DNA from: Nymphaea colorata
Taxonomy: Eukaryota > Streptophyta > Magnoliopsida > Nymphaeales > Nymphaeaceae
Assembly: GCF_008831285.2 (NCBI RefSeq)
Contig: NC_045145.1
Coordinates: 1,178,001-1,242,000, forward strand
Direction: 5' to 3'
Length of the DNA stretch: 64,000 bases
Shown: positions 1 to 12,682 of the stretch, piece after piece
Layout of the letters: each line of letters begins with the position of its first letter
Numbering within the stretch: position 1 is the first letter of the stretch
The notes under the pieces: model-generated
Database searches by the model: none
Seen by the model: the letters and a program-made list of their open reading frames with translations, nothing else
What the model was told of the DNA's origin: nothing
Made by a program: the position numbers and the translations under genes

Positions 1-2221
1 CCAAAGTGAGGAAGGGCTCCAACAAAATAAGGCAATCAAAAGCCTTACTAGATAATTTCCCTAGCAATAACACACAAATATATGCAAAATCACAATTCTC
101 CCCACTAAACAAAAAGTCTAAAACTGTGTAGGTTGGAGTATTGGGTTTGATATGGATACAGAGCCTTAAATAAATAATAATAATAATAATTAGAAAGTTT
201 CACTAAAAAATTTGTAAAAAGTAAAATTGAAAAATCTGTTTCCTAGATGGAATTCAAAAAAACAAGAAATAGAGCTTAGTTTCCAAAATTTTTGTTTGTG
301 AGAAATAGAAACAGCGAAAAGTTTAACAACAATATATCAAAATACTCAAAGTTGAAAAAAAAATGAAATTTTGCCGGCTGATTTTCACACAAGAAACTTC
401 AAACCAACAATCAAACCCAAATTCAACTTTATCCCAGATCAGAACGTCACAAGTCTTCTGACTCTGAAACAGAGAATGATTTTTTTAGTTTTTACAGGTT
501 TGCCAAATCATGGTTAGACCTGTCGTTGTGACCTGTCGTTGTAAAGAGTTGATACCAAAACTAAATGTTGTATTGACTCAACGGAAACAGAGGACCTTCA
601 AAAATAGTGAATTCTTATGATATAAGGAATGTCAACGACCAAAGACAAATAACAAAAAAACAAATCGATGGCTAATATATGTTTGCAAAATAATTCAGCT
701 AACTAACTTGGTTCAACCCATTCAGAAAAGCTTGACCCATGAAGAGAAACAAACACACAAAGTAAATACCAAGGCATAACAGCTCCAATATTCATATGCA
801 TTCTAGAATATAAATCGGTGTAACCATGCCATGCACAACTAACATACATATTGAAAATCACAAGCTCAATGATGAAAACACAACACTTAACAATCAGACA
901 CAACCACTTTAACTAAGATCCAAACAAGCATGAAATCAGAAAACTACCCACGTCCCCCCTGGATTAGACTACAAATAAAATATGCACCTAAAGAAGGCCA
1001 GTCAAGCACCACAAGAAGAAAGTCTGAACAATTGACTTTCGACAATAGTCTCACATGATGAGGACTCTAGTTAACTGACACACTACATGAAACTAACTCT
1101 AAACTGAGCACGGCCATAGGCTGGAATCACGTGGAACATAAAAAAAGATACATACTGAAGCTAGGTCTCAAAGGCTAAAGACTCTAAACCTGTTTGACAC
1201 TCACCAATAAGACCTGACCTTAACACGTTTCCAAATGGAACCAAGTCCCAACCTGTAAAGAGAAAGTTCAATGGAGGACCCAGCAGCGTGGTGGACAGTG
1301 TGCTCGATGATGCTTGAACATGGAACACCTTCTCTTACTCTCACTTTTGACACTTGAAAATTCTTTACGCCAGCTAAGAAGAGCAAACAAGAAGGATGGA
1401 TAAATGGAAGGAAATCTACCGCATGCTCTAGATGCGGGATTGTTAAGATGAATGGTCCGATTGTTAAGATGAATGGTTAGATGGCTATGTGCCGGAAACA
1501 CCATAGTTAGCTAGTATAAGGTTATGTAAATGAAAAAAATTAAATCATATAAAATCTAGAATTACATTTCAAAAAAACTACTACCTAAACAGCAATGAGA
1601 AATAGGACCCATGAGTGAGGAGAGGGGATTAAGTGTGATGCCCTTCGAATTTATGTCCATAAGGGAAACCAAATAAGATCACGTGCTTACCCATGTTCTC
1701 TCTTAGTTTCCTTATTGCTCATCCACATCATCCCAACTTATCCAACATATGTCTAGCTAGAAACGAAACTCAACTAAACTAAGAAACAAAATCAACTAAA
1801 TATGTACTAAATAGGGTACATTTACTTATACAGCCCACCATATATAAGTATATATATGGTCATAACTCCTATACAGTTATGACCAAATAATATGGTTATA
1901 GGGCTATGAACCTATTCTGATCATAATACTATATTCCAGTATGACCTCTAATAACATAACACCAGTTGCCTTATATTAAATGGGATACTACTAAAAAACA
2001 ATGGTGCTATGTCTGGTAGAAAGCTTTGTCAATCCATGAAGTTTGGGGACTTGAACAGAAATCACAATCATTTGCTGATTTATATGCAAAAAAAGGTAAC
2101 TCAGCTACAGAAAGTGCAAATTTAATGAGACGCACAAGGATGATTGAGAAGCTTCTTAGTTATTTGTGTGCCAAACATTGCATGCACAAGCAAGAAGAAA
2201 TGACCAGGCTGCACACATTAC
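1..2221. other. AT-rich spacer, no recognisable gene
   Basis: No reading frame here resembles a known family; open frames are under 80 codons and lack domain motifs. If the VAL-like gene to the right were complete, its remaining exons (end of the B3 domain, CW zinc finger, C-terminal repression motif) should lie here on the minus strand, but I could not find them. This suggests that the gene is truncated or that a long intron separates them. Confidence 0.5.
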
Positions 2222-2395
2222 CTATGTCACCAGCTTGCTGTTGCTTTGACTGAATGATGATGTTACACCTTCCAACACATACATCCTACTATTATTATTT
2301 GGCCAAAATCGAAATTGAAACACCCAATCCTTTCCATTTGCATCCTGAATCCTAAGAGGCAGTCCTTCAGGATGACAAAATGCTGGGAAGTACGT
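2222..2395 (-). CDS. B3-domain exon (C-terminal half), frameshifted
   Basis: The acceptor at 2396-2397 (tcttgaacag) is followed by [20 protein letters not shown], then [20 protein letters not shown] and LEGVT, a near-perfect match to the VAL B3 core that contacts DNA. After GVT the expected IQ..QAGD tail continues only in another frame ([11 protein letters not shown]), so one base is missing around 2255-2262. The exon then meets a plausible donor (GTAATG) at 2220-2221. Only a single-base deletion separates this exon from an intact one. Confidence 0.8.
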   Translation of the reverse strand, partial: TYFPAFCHPEGLPLRIQDANGKDWVFQFRFWPNNNSRMYVLEGVTSSFSQSNSKLVT

Positions 2396-2590
2396 CTGTT
2401 CAAGATTAAGAATTGCATAAGAAACAAGCATATGAGTGTACCAAAAACCAAATTTAATTGAAGGAAGTCCAAGGAAGAAAGCAGCTCCAAACAAGTTAGA
2501 CGCTCTAGTAAATGGCAAAACAAGAGGACGAAAAAGTCTAACATGGTCTTAGTTTCAGAAAAGACGACAATAAAAATTTCAGTAACATAC

Positions 2591-2691
2591 CTCTACATAC
2601 TTTTTTGGCAGCACCAGGTGCCCTATCCGACCTGCATCACTAGCACTCAATGTTTTCTCAGATAAAGGGGTGATAATAGAATTTGAGCTTA
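2591..2691 (-). CDS. B3-domain exon (N-terminal half) of the VAL-like gene
   Basis: Minus-strand translation reads [20 protein letters not shown], then [10 protein letters not shown], followed by a donor (GTATGT). This is the first half of the VAL B3 fold; [15 protein letters not shown] is the family's most conserved stretch. The usual Cys-Ala after LPK is replaced by Tyr-Val. The right-hand boundary is uncertain because the preceding exon runs out of frame. Confidence 0.8.
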
Positions 2692-3539
2692 CGGAAGGTC
2701 AAGGATCACATGGAGGACTTGGATTCACTATAATATCAACAAATCAAGTGCAAATTTTGGAGTGAATCAAACACGCCAAGCAAATATGCTTTACGGTACA
2801 ATTCTCGAAGTACGTAGAAGTGGATACTCTCCTGATATTTTCTGAAGCTCCTGACTGCTGCTCATCCTTGGCCAATATCCAGAAAGGATAGACTGATTTC
2901 TTGGCCATCCTTCGGTGCGATGCCTTGCCATGGTGGCCTGATTTTTTTGCCTCTAAAGTCCAGTCCAGTATGAAAGCTGGAAGGATTTTCCTGTTGCAAC
3001 ATAGAAGGCCTCTGTTCACGTGCATGAGGTCCAGAAGGCTTGCTTGAATCCCTTGCTTCATTGTCCTTCAGAGAAGCAGACCGTTGTCTTACATTTTCGC
3101 ATGAACCAGATGATTCATGTTTTTGACCATCAAGAGATTTCTTGAGCTTAAGATCATGTTGCTTTCAGTTTCATGGATATTTCTTCCTTTCACATGCTTG
3201 GAATCCAGCAAGCCTCCTATATTATCTTGAACTGATCCACATAAAGGACTCTGCACATTAATTTATGAATTCCCAATGTCAATCTTGTTATGTGCAGGGA
3301 GCTTGAAGTGACAACCTGCTTCCTTTTCAAATACATTTTAGTTCTCAACAAAGCAGGTAGATGCCCGCTCCAATTCTAGGAGTTTCTCACCAACCTTTTC
3401 AGTTCTAGGATACATCATCGTTGAACATGAGTTGGAATTCCAAGCTAAGGAGTGCAAAATCCCAATGATTGCTATACTTGTGCAATACATAATTTGGAAC
3501 TGGAGCCTGACTCCATTTTTTTTTGTATATTGATCTCTG

Positions 3540-4460
3540 AAACCGTCAACGGAAGGTCAACGTGCAGTTCAAGACTGTTATAATGGCTGTTGACACAAAG
3601 TCTGCAAAGACCATGGCAGCACCAGGTCCGGGAGAAGGGTCAGACCAGATGGGCAGTAGTTCTTCCATGGGATAGAAGGAATCACAACGGAAAGAGGCTC
3701 AAATGCAGCAAATTGCAGAACAGTCCAAGACTGTTATGACAAACCCTATATAGTCATATTATATGCTCGAGGTGAAGGCTAAGAGAGCAGAAGAATCATG
3801 GTGGTCCGTTGCTAACAACAAGGACCAAAAACTGTTGCTTGTTGAGAAGTTCGCTGACAAAACTGGGGGCTGACTTTGGCAAGCCCATGATAGAGGACGT
3901 CAGGAAATTGGGTTCATGACGAATGCCTACAGGGGTGACCAAGGACCTCCCATATCCCAAAAGTCTTTACTAAGGTCCTTGCCAAGGGACTATGGTCCTC
4001 ATCCAAGCTGGGTAGGTGAGGGTGGAGATGTGAACTGTATTAAGGCAGTTCCAACAGACCGTGATGACTGTCAAAAGAGAGCTTGGGGAAAATAGGAAAA
4101 ATATAATAGATCCACATGTGACATGAAATCTCCAAATGGTGTGATAACTTGGTAATATCCAAATCTAGCAACAGCAAAGGAGCCCCATTCCTCTATGCGT
4201 ACGAAATTCTAAAAGATAGAATTCTTCTCTAGCGACCAATAGCTGCTAGTGATGGATAGCTCTTCACAATCACCACTATGATAGGCAAAGGTTCATTCGG
4301 GACAAGTATGACATCTAACCGACTCTCCAGCGCTCAACAAAAAAGGGGGCTAGCCGACCGATGCTCCATTCCGTCAGAGGAAAAACAGTGTCCCACTTTA
4401 CAGGCCAGATGCAAAATTAAAAAGGCCATCTACATGCATTTATAAGAGACCTTCATTCTT
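3540..4460. other. Probable transposable-element debris inside the VAL-like gene
   Basis: This stretch between exon 1 and the middle coding block has higher GC and short plus-strand open pieces unlike the flanks (for example MAAPGPGEGSDQMGSSSSMG near 3612). A polypurine run followed by GGGGGCT lies near 4340 and resembles the polypurine tract of Tat-type retroelements. No reverse transcriptase or LTR pair was found, so this is only a tentative insertion remnant. Confidence 0.25.
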
Positions 4461-5283
4461 TACAAAATTCGCCTAGAACAGGGAAAAGGAACCACATTTT
4501 CTGCACACCACCACTTCAATAACCAAGAAATGATCGACTTCCGCACCAAATCAAAAGAAAAGTGAAGGCTTCCACTGTAAGACATATAGCTTTCCTTGTC
4601 GAATCTGCTCGAATGCGTGACACCCAGCACATCATCACCATGGGCGTACACTCCACACATACAGACTCCATAAAAAATTCACAGAAAGAAAAATCCAGAT
4701 ATCTATGTTTTTTTCAAGCGGACGCTGATGTAATTTGACTGAAGAATATGAAAATAAATTGAATTTGACATTCCTATGCAGATCCCAAGAGAATGCATAG
4801 GATAAAACTTAAGAGAGAAAAGTAGACCTCGTCTTAAGGGAGCCTCGAATTTTGATATAATCTATGAATCTGTAGATATCAACAAGTACATTTGTGCGGA
4901 AAATGTCGTGATAGGTCAAATCCAATATTAAGTCTAGCCCTTCAAAATTCCTAACAGTTTGAGAGCGACAAGTTTGAGAAAACCATGTGATTCCAAAGGC
5001 AGCAAACTTGTCACTCCGCCGAATATTATTAACGAGAAAAAGCTTCAAGAAAGATAAAATTCACATTTCTGGCGAATCATGACCTTTGTACCCGGAGGAA
5101 ATTTTATACACAGAAAATTCCAGCATCCATCAATTTAATTGTGTGTCCATCAACTTAATCGTCCCAACGAGGATGTAAAAAACTGTTTCAAGAATGACAG
5201 AGATGTCTTCTTTACGCTGATCTCCTAGCCGGGCAACGACCAGACGAAAAAAGAATGATACAGAGGAAAAAGAACATACTTAC

Positions 5284-5407
5284 AGCGGTCACAGAGCTCG
5301 GCCATGTCGCCGTTCCTTAATCTCCATCCTTTCCACCACCTCTTCGATGACGAGGTGCCACACTTCGGGTTGAAGCAGATCTTCAAGAAAGAGGAAGGCG
5401 TGGCCAT
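5284..5407 (-). CDS. Exon 1 of the VAL/HSI2-like gene
   Basis: The ATG at 5407 opens 41 codons plus one base, ending at a canonical donor (GTAAGT) inside the codon of a cysteine. The peptide contains KICFNPKCGTSSSKRWWKGW followed by LCDR and the split Cys. This matches the N-terminus of VAL proteins, where paired cysteines begin the PHD-like zinc-binding domain. This exon itself is undamaged: start codon, reading frame and splice donor all look functional. The start is chosen because VAL proteins begin a few residues before the first Cys and because the upstream in-frame Met at 5455 lies in sequence unlike the family. Confidence 0.75.
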
Positions 5408-6505
5408 CTCCTCCAATCGAAAACAACAATTAACCAGGACAAACTCTGAGCCCACGAAGAGTGTTTGCAGGGCGAACTAAAACACGTAACAACACCAAGA
5501 CTATAAAAAGGAAAACCACAAACTTCTTGATCAATCATCCAGAAGAGCGAGAAAAGAGGGGAGAAGCAGATGGTTTCAAGAGTCTAACTCGTGTATGTCT
5601 CTTCCTCCTCCTCCTGCGTCTGCCACTGCCGCTGCCACGGCTGTCGGTGCTTTGGCTGGCCTTTGCTCATTCAGTGTCGTCGTCCCCCTCATCGCTGTCA
5701 TTGATTCCCGTTACACCTTGGCATCTCATGTGTAGAGAACGTCATGCAGTCACGTAACACCCTCTTACACATTTCACACAAAGACAGAGGCTCACCCACC
5801 CAGCACTATTTTGTGTTGCTTCTTTTTCGCTCATAAATATTCCTCATCCTTTTTCCCCCCAAAATCCTCTTCTCTCTCTCTCTCACCCTCGCTCGTTTGC
5901 CCGTTCTCCAGTGCCCTCCTGGCCACTTGCCCGTTCTCCACTGCCCTCGGGGCCACTACCATTTTATAAGCGAGCCTTAGCCTGGTCCCGAAACACTGAT
6001 CATTCCTCTAGTTAGAACCTGCAGTAACCACAGAGGATTCAATCTGTGCTTTGGTGGGGTTGGACAGCTCCACCCTTGTCCACTATACCTTGATATGGAT
6101 GGGCTAGTTTAATTGCATTCCGTTCTTGACTCTGTACTCAAGTGGCCCGCAACCCAATCCATCTTTTTGTCCTCTTTCTAGGATGGTGTGGGACAAAAAA
6201 AAAGAATTGGGGAAAAATTTTCACCATCATTTCTTTGATGGGAAACATTTTTCATCCGTGAAGGTGGGAGAACATGCGGCGGAGGGAGAACATGCTACGA
6301 AGACATCTACTTTTGTATTTAAAAACTTATCTACGATGTTGACATGCCACCTCTTTGAATTCTCCAAATTAATCCAACAATCCAAGGTGTTGTGCTTCTT
6401 GAGCAATTCCCATGTGGTACTTCAACATAATGGGCACTCTTGTTTGAATACGCATCTTATTTCCATTCTCATCTCATTTATTCTCAAATGACCACGAAGT
6501 CAACC
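5408..6505. other. Region between the VAL-like gene and the SBP pseudogene; CT tract
   Basis: This holds the presumed 5' UTR and promoter of the minus-strand VAL-like gene, with a pyrimidine-rich region and a CT microsatellite around 5868-5884. A pair of near-identical short phrases (gcccgttctccactgccctc) occurs at about 5898 and 5929. No coding region was recognised; the plus-strand open frame at 6126-6491 has no family resemblance. Confidence 0.4.
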
Positions 6506-7556
6506 CTAAATAGGACCATCAGGTTCAATCCCAAAATATACAAAGAAGTTTGGATTCAGCTTCAATCCACCCTTCTCTGTGTCCATGTCAATCTGCAGCA
6601 TATGTGAGCCCTCCTCCAAGATCTTTGGATAGAATTGCCGATCCCATGTGCTAAAGAGTGAGTTAGTCACCTACAATCTCTTACTGTCCAAGCTCAACCG
6701 GATCATTTGTGGCCCACCTCTTAGTCTGTTTCCCTGAGGAAAGCAAGAAAAGGTAAGAACAACAATGACTTAGACACACTTCTACTTCAGGAACATCAAA
6801 CTGAGACTCCAGCCCATGTTTAGATACTACAACTATCTGGCTTCCCTTCTAAATGAGTCCACCAACCCAAAGTTGTCCAGTCAAAACAGGCTTTGAAGGG
6901 TCCTCAATGTTGTATTGGCTGACATCACCATGCAGCCAGTTTGAGAAGTAAAGAAAGCGATCATCCACTGAGATAACAAAATCAGTTATAAGTCCAGGCA
7001 TGTCAGGCATAATCCAATTCCGAAAGGTGTCACAGATATTGCAACATATAAGAAACAAACAAGCAATTTAGGACCCCCTCTCTCCCACATATGCACACTG
7101 ACTGTAATGTGAAGATCAGCAAACGGTACCTCATGGCTCCACGATCCACTTGGAGTCTGGAAAAACCTAATCATGTTGCTGCTTAATGCAGACCCAACGT
7201 AACCTGCATAGAATCCACAGGACAGTATGAAACTAGTCATAAGTAATAGCCACTACAATAGATGATCATATCAAGCATAGGGTGCACTTGTCAGGGCGAC
7301 GATATTTGACACTGTCACACTGACCTCCAAAGGTAGGAGATCTGAGTTACCAAGATCCAGTCTGTTTCAGTTCACCATCGGGCCAGCTGTATACATGTAG
7401 ATGTCTTCATAACGACCATCTTCTACATGTTGGAGACTGAATCCTTTTGTAAAAGATTTTGGTGCTCCCCATGATGAACTAATCAAGGTCTTGTGTCAGG
7501 GCTGATACCAAAGGTCATATCCAAATAGAGGACTTACCAAGTTTCTCCCATCTAAA
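6506..7556 (-). pseudogene. Selenium-binding protein (methanethiol oxidase family) pseudogene, C-terminal half
   Basis: Plant SBP1-type proteins are cytosolic, about 480-490 residues, and related to methanethiol oxidase. Four coding blocks are visible on the minus strand. 7325-7556 contains SSSWGAPKSFTKGFSLQHVE. 7130-7203 contains GYVGSALSSNMIRFFQTPSG, with clean acceptor and donor. 6780-7065 contains [20 protein letters not shown], then [15 protein letters not shown]. 6509-6733 contains GNRLRGGPQMIRLSLDSKRL, then [14 protein letters not shown]. Lesions: TGA at 7496-7498 in place of an Arg codon (QP-R-HK), TAG at 6849-6851 in place of Gln after GGLI, TAG at 6671-6673 in place of Tyr, and TAG at 6506-6508. 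There are also frameshifts near 7060, 7395 and 7530. The N-terminal half with the conserved Cys/His motifs and the final DCTSDIW block are absent. Identity is very secure and the copy is clearly dead. Confidence 0.93.
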
Positions 7557-10500
7557 CCAGAACATACATATTGGAGATCAAGAGTACCAGATTTCAACAC
7601 AAATGAAGATGTGCCGATCAGAGCACTCACATCAGATGCATGGGATAAAAGCTAAAATTCATTCCAAGAAGTCCATGTGATCTTAAGAGATATATCTTAT
7701 CACAGCAAAATCAAGTGAGGACAGTGATTATGCTCATGTGATGCAGTGTTAATTAATCTTGTACAAGAAAAAAGAACTTGCCAGAACCAGTTCACCGATG
7801 TGAAAGCTCAACCAGTCACACATAAATTTATAGAAAGAGATCAGATTTGGTGTGGAAATAACTAGTGATATTGGCACAATGCAAGTCCCCTGTTTGTTTT
7901 CTCTAAACAATGAAAAATAGAAACTGTTGAACATATATGACAGAGGACTGTGTTAGTGAGTTCATGATTGAAATAACATGTCATCAAATTAATTGCTGCA
8001 GACCATAAAAGATTTCATTCAGAAAATTTGTAAGCTTTGAGGACAATTTCAATGACCAATATTGAGATAAAACCATTATGAAAAAGCAAAAATGGATTAT
8101 CGCTGAGGTTCCAAGCCATGATACATTTTGAACATGGAAAGAGAATACTTACGTCTCACTATATGCATGTACAACATCTTCTCTGACTCCCCCCATATAA
8201 ACATGGGGGTTGGGCTGACCTGCAATTCTAAAATTACAAAAGATGCCCTTACAAAAATACATGGAGGAATCTTCGGATGAAAGAAATGGATCAAAATGCA
8301 GTTCACTGCGAAGCAAAGTTCCTTTGCTAGTTGCTCTCTCCAATTCTCCTTGAGAAAATGCTTTTGAAAGCCGTCTAAGGTAGAATACAGAGAAAACTTC
8401 AAGCATAATTCTTTCGGCTTTAGATTTTTTTAAACCAAATATATCCTTCAAATATCCAAAGCAGTAAGCCACATGTAGAAAAAGAACAAAGAAAAAGGTT
8501 ATAAAATTCTGAGAACAAGAAAGGAAGTGCAACTAAGGACCTCCATCTATTTGCATAACCTACAAATGTTTTGGACATCTATGAATCCAGAAACTGCATA
8601 ATGTAAACTCACGTTTTTTTTCTTCAATATGCCCATTATAGAAAGCTTGCATTAAATATGATCGAAAGAAGTTTCAATTCATCCACTTTTCCATCCATCA
8701 TGTTTACCACCTAAAACAAGAATAAGTAGTAGTGACCAGAAATTGCACACTAAGAAATCCACCAGATTCAACAACTTCAATTATATCATTGTAGAACACT
8801 TTTTTTTTACTTGAAGTGCTAGATTCTGCACTAATAATTGTTGATCAAAGGAGAAATTGACAGTGGCACTTATGGCATCAACCTCCAAAGTTGCCTCACC
8901 TATAAGCTGTGCAAAATAACAATAATCATTATGAAAAGAAAAGAAAGAAACAGGACATTGAAAGAGGAATAAAACCAAAGTCAAAAGAGTATGATAGTAG
9001 GCAAAGAATAATTCAAGCACAATTACCTCCATTCTTCAAACCAACCAGTAGTTCAGTTTCTTCTCCCTGCTGAAATAACTTAGAAAACAAATTTTTTCTA
9101 CCACTCTAGAGACAGACCTTGGCATATTTTTAAAATGTAGATTAACACATGATTGTATCATAAGCGAGTTGGATATGAACAATATGAACAAAATAGATTC
9201 ACATATTTTTAGAATGTAGGTTTCCATGTTAGCAAACACATGATTGTATCATTACAATGTATGATATGCAATTCAAAGACTATCAGAATGTGACACACAC
9301 CCATGAATTTGACCAGATTATATTTATCAAAAGAATGAAGTTGTCACGGGCTGACCTTTTCAAGCCTATTTGGCCGCGTTGTGCCAAAGGATAGTCGGTC
9401 TGCAACACAAGTGAAGGCATTGAAAATGGAAAACCAAGAACCTAAGACAATAAAGCACCTAAACAACCCATGTCACAATGAAAATAAAACTAAACATGAC
9501 ACTATGCAGGAAACTACTAAAGCAGAAAACAATTCCCCAACTCAACAAAACTAAATCAAAATAGGATCCTACTGAATACAAAACAAACCAATGACCTTAA
9601 CCGCTGGACATGTGCAATAGCTAACTAAAAGATCTATTCAACTAATCTGACACTAACATGATACAAGAGAAACTAAGCATTATGCTTGTCTAAAACCATG
9701 AAGTACCTGAGGACATAAAACCCAAAACCCATGCAACTTCGATGAATAGTACCTTTCAAAAATGTCATAGTTCAAAATGGACTACAGAATTGATTGGTCC
9801 TTTTGAAAAGAGATAAGAGGTATTCCATGACAGGCTCAACCTTAAGTCTGGGTTATGTTGAAGACACTCGGTTAAGATGGAATAATGGGCCAGGCTTAGT
9901 CACTTATCCCAAATGATATGCATCTCTTGAGACTAAGAAATGAAATTCATCACACCTAACATGAGTTGACTAGGTTCGAGAAGTTTCATCCATCCCATGA
10001 ATGGACTGATGGTTTGGTAATGGAATGGCCAACACCTTTCAAGGCCAAAGAGGATTGGGAATGAAATGACAAACATATTTCAAGATCAAAGGAGACTGGT
10101 TAGTTCCTCCTATGACTAGAGATGTCAAGTTTTAGTTTGAAATAGTTCAAAAATGATCAATTTAACTAATAAGCATGAGTGCTCTTGTTGTGCAAATAAT
10201 ATGACCTTCATTTACACATAGCACCAACCGTACAAGCATTAGGATTCATTTCGCGTCAATGTCGTCAAATCTCTAGAAGGGATGCCTTTCAATTTCCATA
10301 ATATGAACATAAAGGAATCATCCTTATCATCTTAGGTAATAAAAAATAGGAGAAGATATTGACCCTAGGACCGCACATCTACCAAAGATTTTCACATTCA
10401 ATTCCTCCGAGTTCAGCCTTCAAGACTTTCATCTCTTGGCAAACACCTTTTGCTTTTTTTTCCTCTTTTTTTTCTTTCTCTTGCATTCAGCTTTTGCCTT

Positions 10501-12245
10501 AATTTTTTTTTCTTTTTTTTTAGGCCGACCTTCACCTTTGAGGGAATACCTCACCACCCCAAAGGCTACTACGAAGCTCCACCGCTTTGGTGGCTATGTG
10601 TAGGTTTGTCGCGTATCGAACCGGCTTCACCTTGCGGTTCTTCGACGAGCCAAAGGTTCTTAAGTCGTTATCTTTGCGGTATGGACATAAATCACCTATA
10701 TGCCTACCCGATACTCTTGATTACTAACCCAGAGGAATGACTACACAAGCCCTGAGCCAACTTCTCAACTCTCATTTTGCTACCTACCAAGATCTTACAA
10801 AGCATTTTGGCTTCTCTCTCAAGATATCTTCCTGCTAAATCCTTGCAAATACTTGATTACTAGAGTCAATAGTATTTCCTAGTCTCGACTTTCTCAGCTT
10901 TATAGGACCTTTCCTTACTTCTCATATTCAGGATCTTTTCAATTTTCCTCTTCCATTGTTTGGCAACAAAAATTTGAAATTTTGTCCTTCTGCTCAAGGA
11001 GCACTAAGACTAAAGAAAAGCCAAATCATTGTCTGAGAAGACACTTTTAACATGTTGTTAAGCAAAACCAAAAATTATCACTTTTACAAAAATTCTTAAC
11101 ATCAAATGGTATATCACCAAGAGGAAGGAATTCTACTTTAAAGAAGAGGGTGAATGCAAAATAGCATAGGTTGGTTGGTAGAAAAACAAACTTCACCAAC
11201 CCCCCTAGGGACTTCTATACGAAAGATTGGTTTAATAATGATGATTTTCCATAAATGTTTGAGTCATCAACTGATTGAAAGTTTTACAAATGGTTTAGGT
11301 TAAGCTCTTATCTTTCCCCAACGGAAGCCCGGGATAAACCAATCCTATGTGGTGGATTTTGTAAAATCATCAAGTGCATGATAATGACAACTACGGGATT
11401 GGACTCTGTTAGACTCTAAATGTATGACTATCCAGCAAAGTTTATCAGTCTTATGTGCTGGTTACATGAGGACTTTGCAAAATATGTTCTTGACCGCAAA
11501 CTAATAAGGCATTAGCAGAAAACATCCAAACACAATGTTGTCATACATGGAGGTGTCATGAAATTGACTTTATTTATGTATCTACCCACTCCTTACCATG
11601 ACCTTATGCTGCCCTTCCTTTGCATGATATGTTGACTTGATTCCTGTTTGAGATATCTATGAAACACCTAAACCAAGCTACACCACTTAGAGAACTGATT
11701 TTCATTCGTTGACTACAAATGATAACCCTAGAGTTTAGCTTCTACCCTATGAAACATGACCAAGCGACGAGGCGAATCTCAAAACTCTTGAATCCAGGTC
11801 AGAGAAAAGAATGATTAAGCTAACAACTGAGGAAAACGTTTCGCCTGAAACAAGCATGGACTTCCAAAATTTCCTATCCACAGCAACAACATACAACACT
11901 AACGTTCTTGACGAGCATGACAACTCAATTGAAATGAAGGCACCATACTTTATAAACACAGAAATCCCTGAAGAGACCTCCAGTCCATGTTAGTTGATGA
12001 AATCAGAACTACATGCAACCGATCCACCTGATGCCTACAACTAAAACCTGACCAAATTGTGGCACTAAAAACCTCCCAATACATGATCTAAAGCCGAACT
12101 CAATAGAAGCAGCAAAACAAGGTACTCGATCAGCAATCACGAAGTGGATTGGGGAAAATACCTGCAGACACTATGATATAACTCTTCCTTGGTTTTCACA
12201 ACTATCGTTCTCCCAAGTGGCACATGTAGAACTCGGGATACAAAC
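7557..12245. other. Long spacer without a recognised gene
   Basis: No domain could be identified on either strand. Open frames at 8149-8532 and 8781-9032 (minus) have coding-like composition in parts but match no family I know. A T-rich tract with a following 190-bp open stretch (10500-10740, plus) is also unassigned. The remainder is AT-rich with scattered stops. Confidence 0.4.
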
Positions 12246-12682
12246 CTGGTGAAGGAGGTGGCCTCGCAACTGGTTTGTCGACCGTGACATCTGGATTGGA
12301 AGCTGGGGTTTCAGCTTGTGCTGGTATCGTGCAGACGATGGCGCCAATTCCTTTGAGTTGGACACATCGCCCATCGGTGCGACCGGCACCTCTTTTGGAT
12401 GAGAGTTCTCCACCTAATTCCTCCAATTCAACCCTCAAAGAAAAACAAGTTATCCGCCTGATTCCCCGAAATCAAGCCCTGAAGAAAACAACCCTTTAAG
12501 AAAACCACAAAACACATAAATGAGATGTTGGAGTCGACAACAAACCCCATAATAGGTAAACAATAACAAATAAGATTTGGGCAAGGTTTGCTTCATCCGA
12601 ATACCTTGAGATGCTTGCTTCTTGGCGCCGGTGATGGCATAGAAAGCTTCACTGACGAAGAGCTGCGCTTGGTGGAAACCAT
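12246..12682 (-). CDS. Possible first two exons of an unrecognised gene
   Basis: An ATG at 12682 opens 26 codons (MVSTKRSSSSVKLSMPSPAP, then RSKHLK) ending at a GT donor at 12603-12604. A good pyrimidine-rich acceptor (tgttttcttcag) at 12479 begins a second block ending at a GT donor at 12244-12245. The basic, Ser/Pro-rich start resembles the N-termini of some plant nuclear proteins, for example a group of plant AAA-type ATPases that begin MVxTRRSSS, but no ATPase core is present nearby. The second block contains stops in the frame inherited from exon 1, so it is either frameshifted, spliced differently or decayed. A CT-rich leader lies just upstream. Function is not assignable. Confidence 0.35.

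Larger units (their letters stand above)
2222..5407 (-). pseudogene. VAL/HSI2-like B3-domain transcriptional repressor, broken gene
   Basis: VAL/HSI2 proteins are nuclear repressors that recruit Polycomb activity to RY-element genes through a B3 DNA-binding domain; they also carry an N-terminal PHD-like Cys-rich domain and a CW zinc finger. Seen here in order on the minus strand: exon 1 with the start of the Cys-rich domain (5284-5407); a middle segment around 2780-3250 containing the family block GYWPRMSSSQELQKISGE; then B3 sequence at 2591-2691 ([17 protein letters not shown]) and 2222-2395 ([17 protein letters not shown], then [20 protein letters not shown]). The middle segment changes frame just before the GYWPR block and hits a stop soon after IVP. 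The B3 domain has a one-base deletion near 2255-2262, after VLEGVT. The rest of the Cys-rich domain, the end of B3 and the CW finger were not found. Family assignment is firm. Pseudogene status follows from several independent lesions, though single-base sequence errors could explain part of it. Confidence 0.8.

Noticed and set aside
2026-2253. Plus-strand open frame of 75 codons
   Set aside because: Its right end lies opposite the VAL-like B3 exon, and the rest has no family resemblance.
8097-8532. Two overlapping minus-strand open frames of 101 and 127 codons
   Set aside because: Part of the longer one looks coding-like, but no family, start context or splice structure supports it and it does not fit the missing SBP N-terminus.
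10450-10740. Plus-strand 96-codon open frame after a poly-T tract
   Set aside because: The first third is poly-Phe from T-runs, and the remainder matches nothing I recognise.
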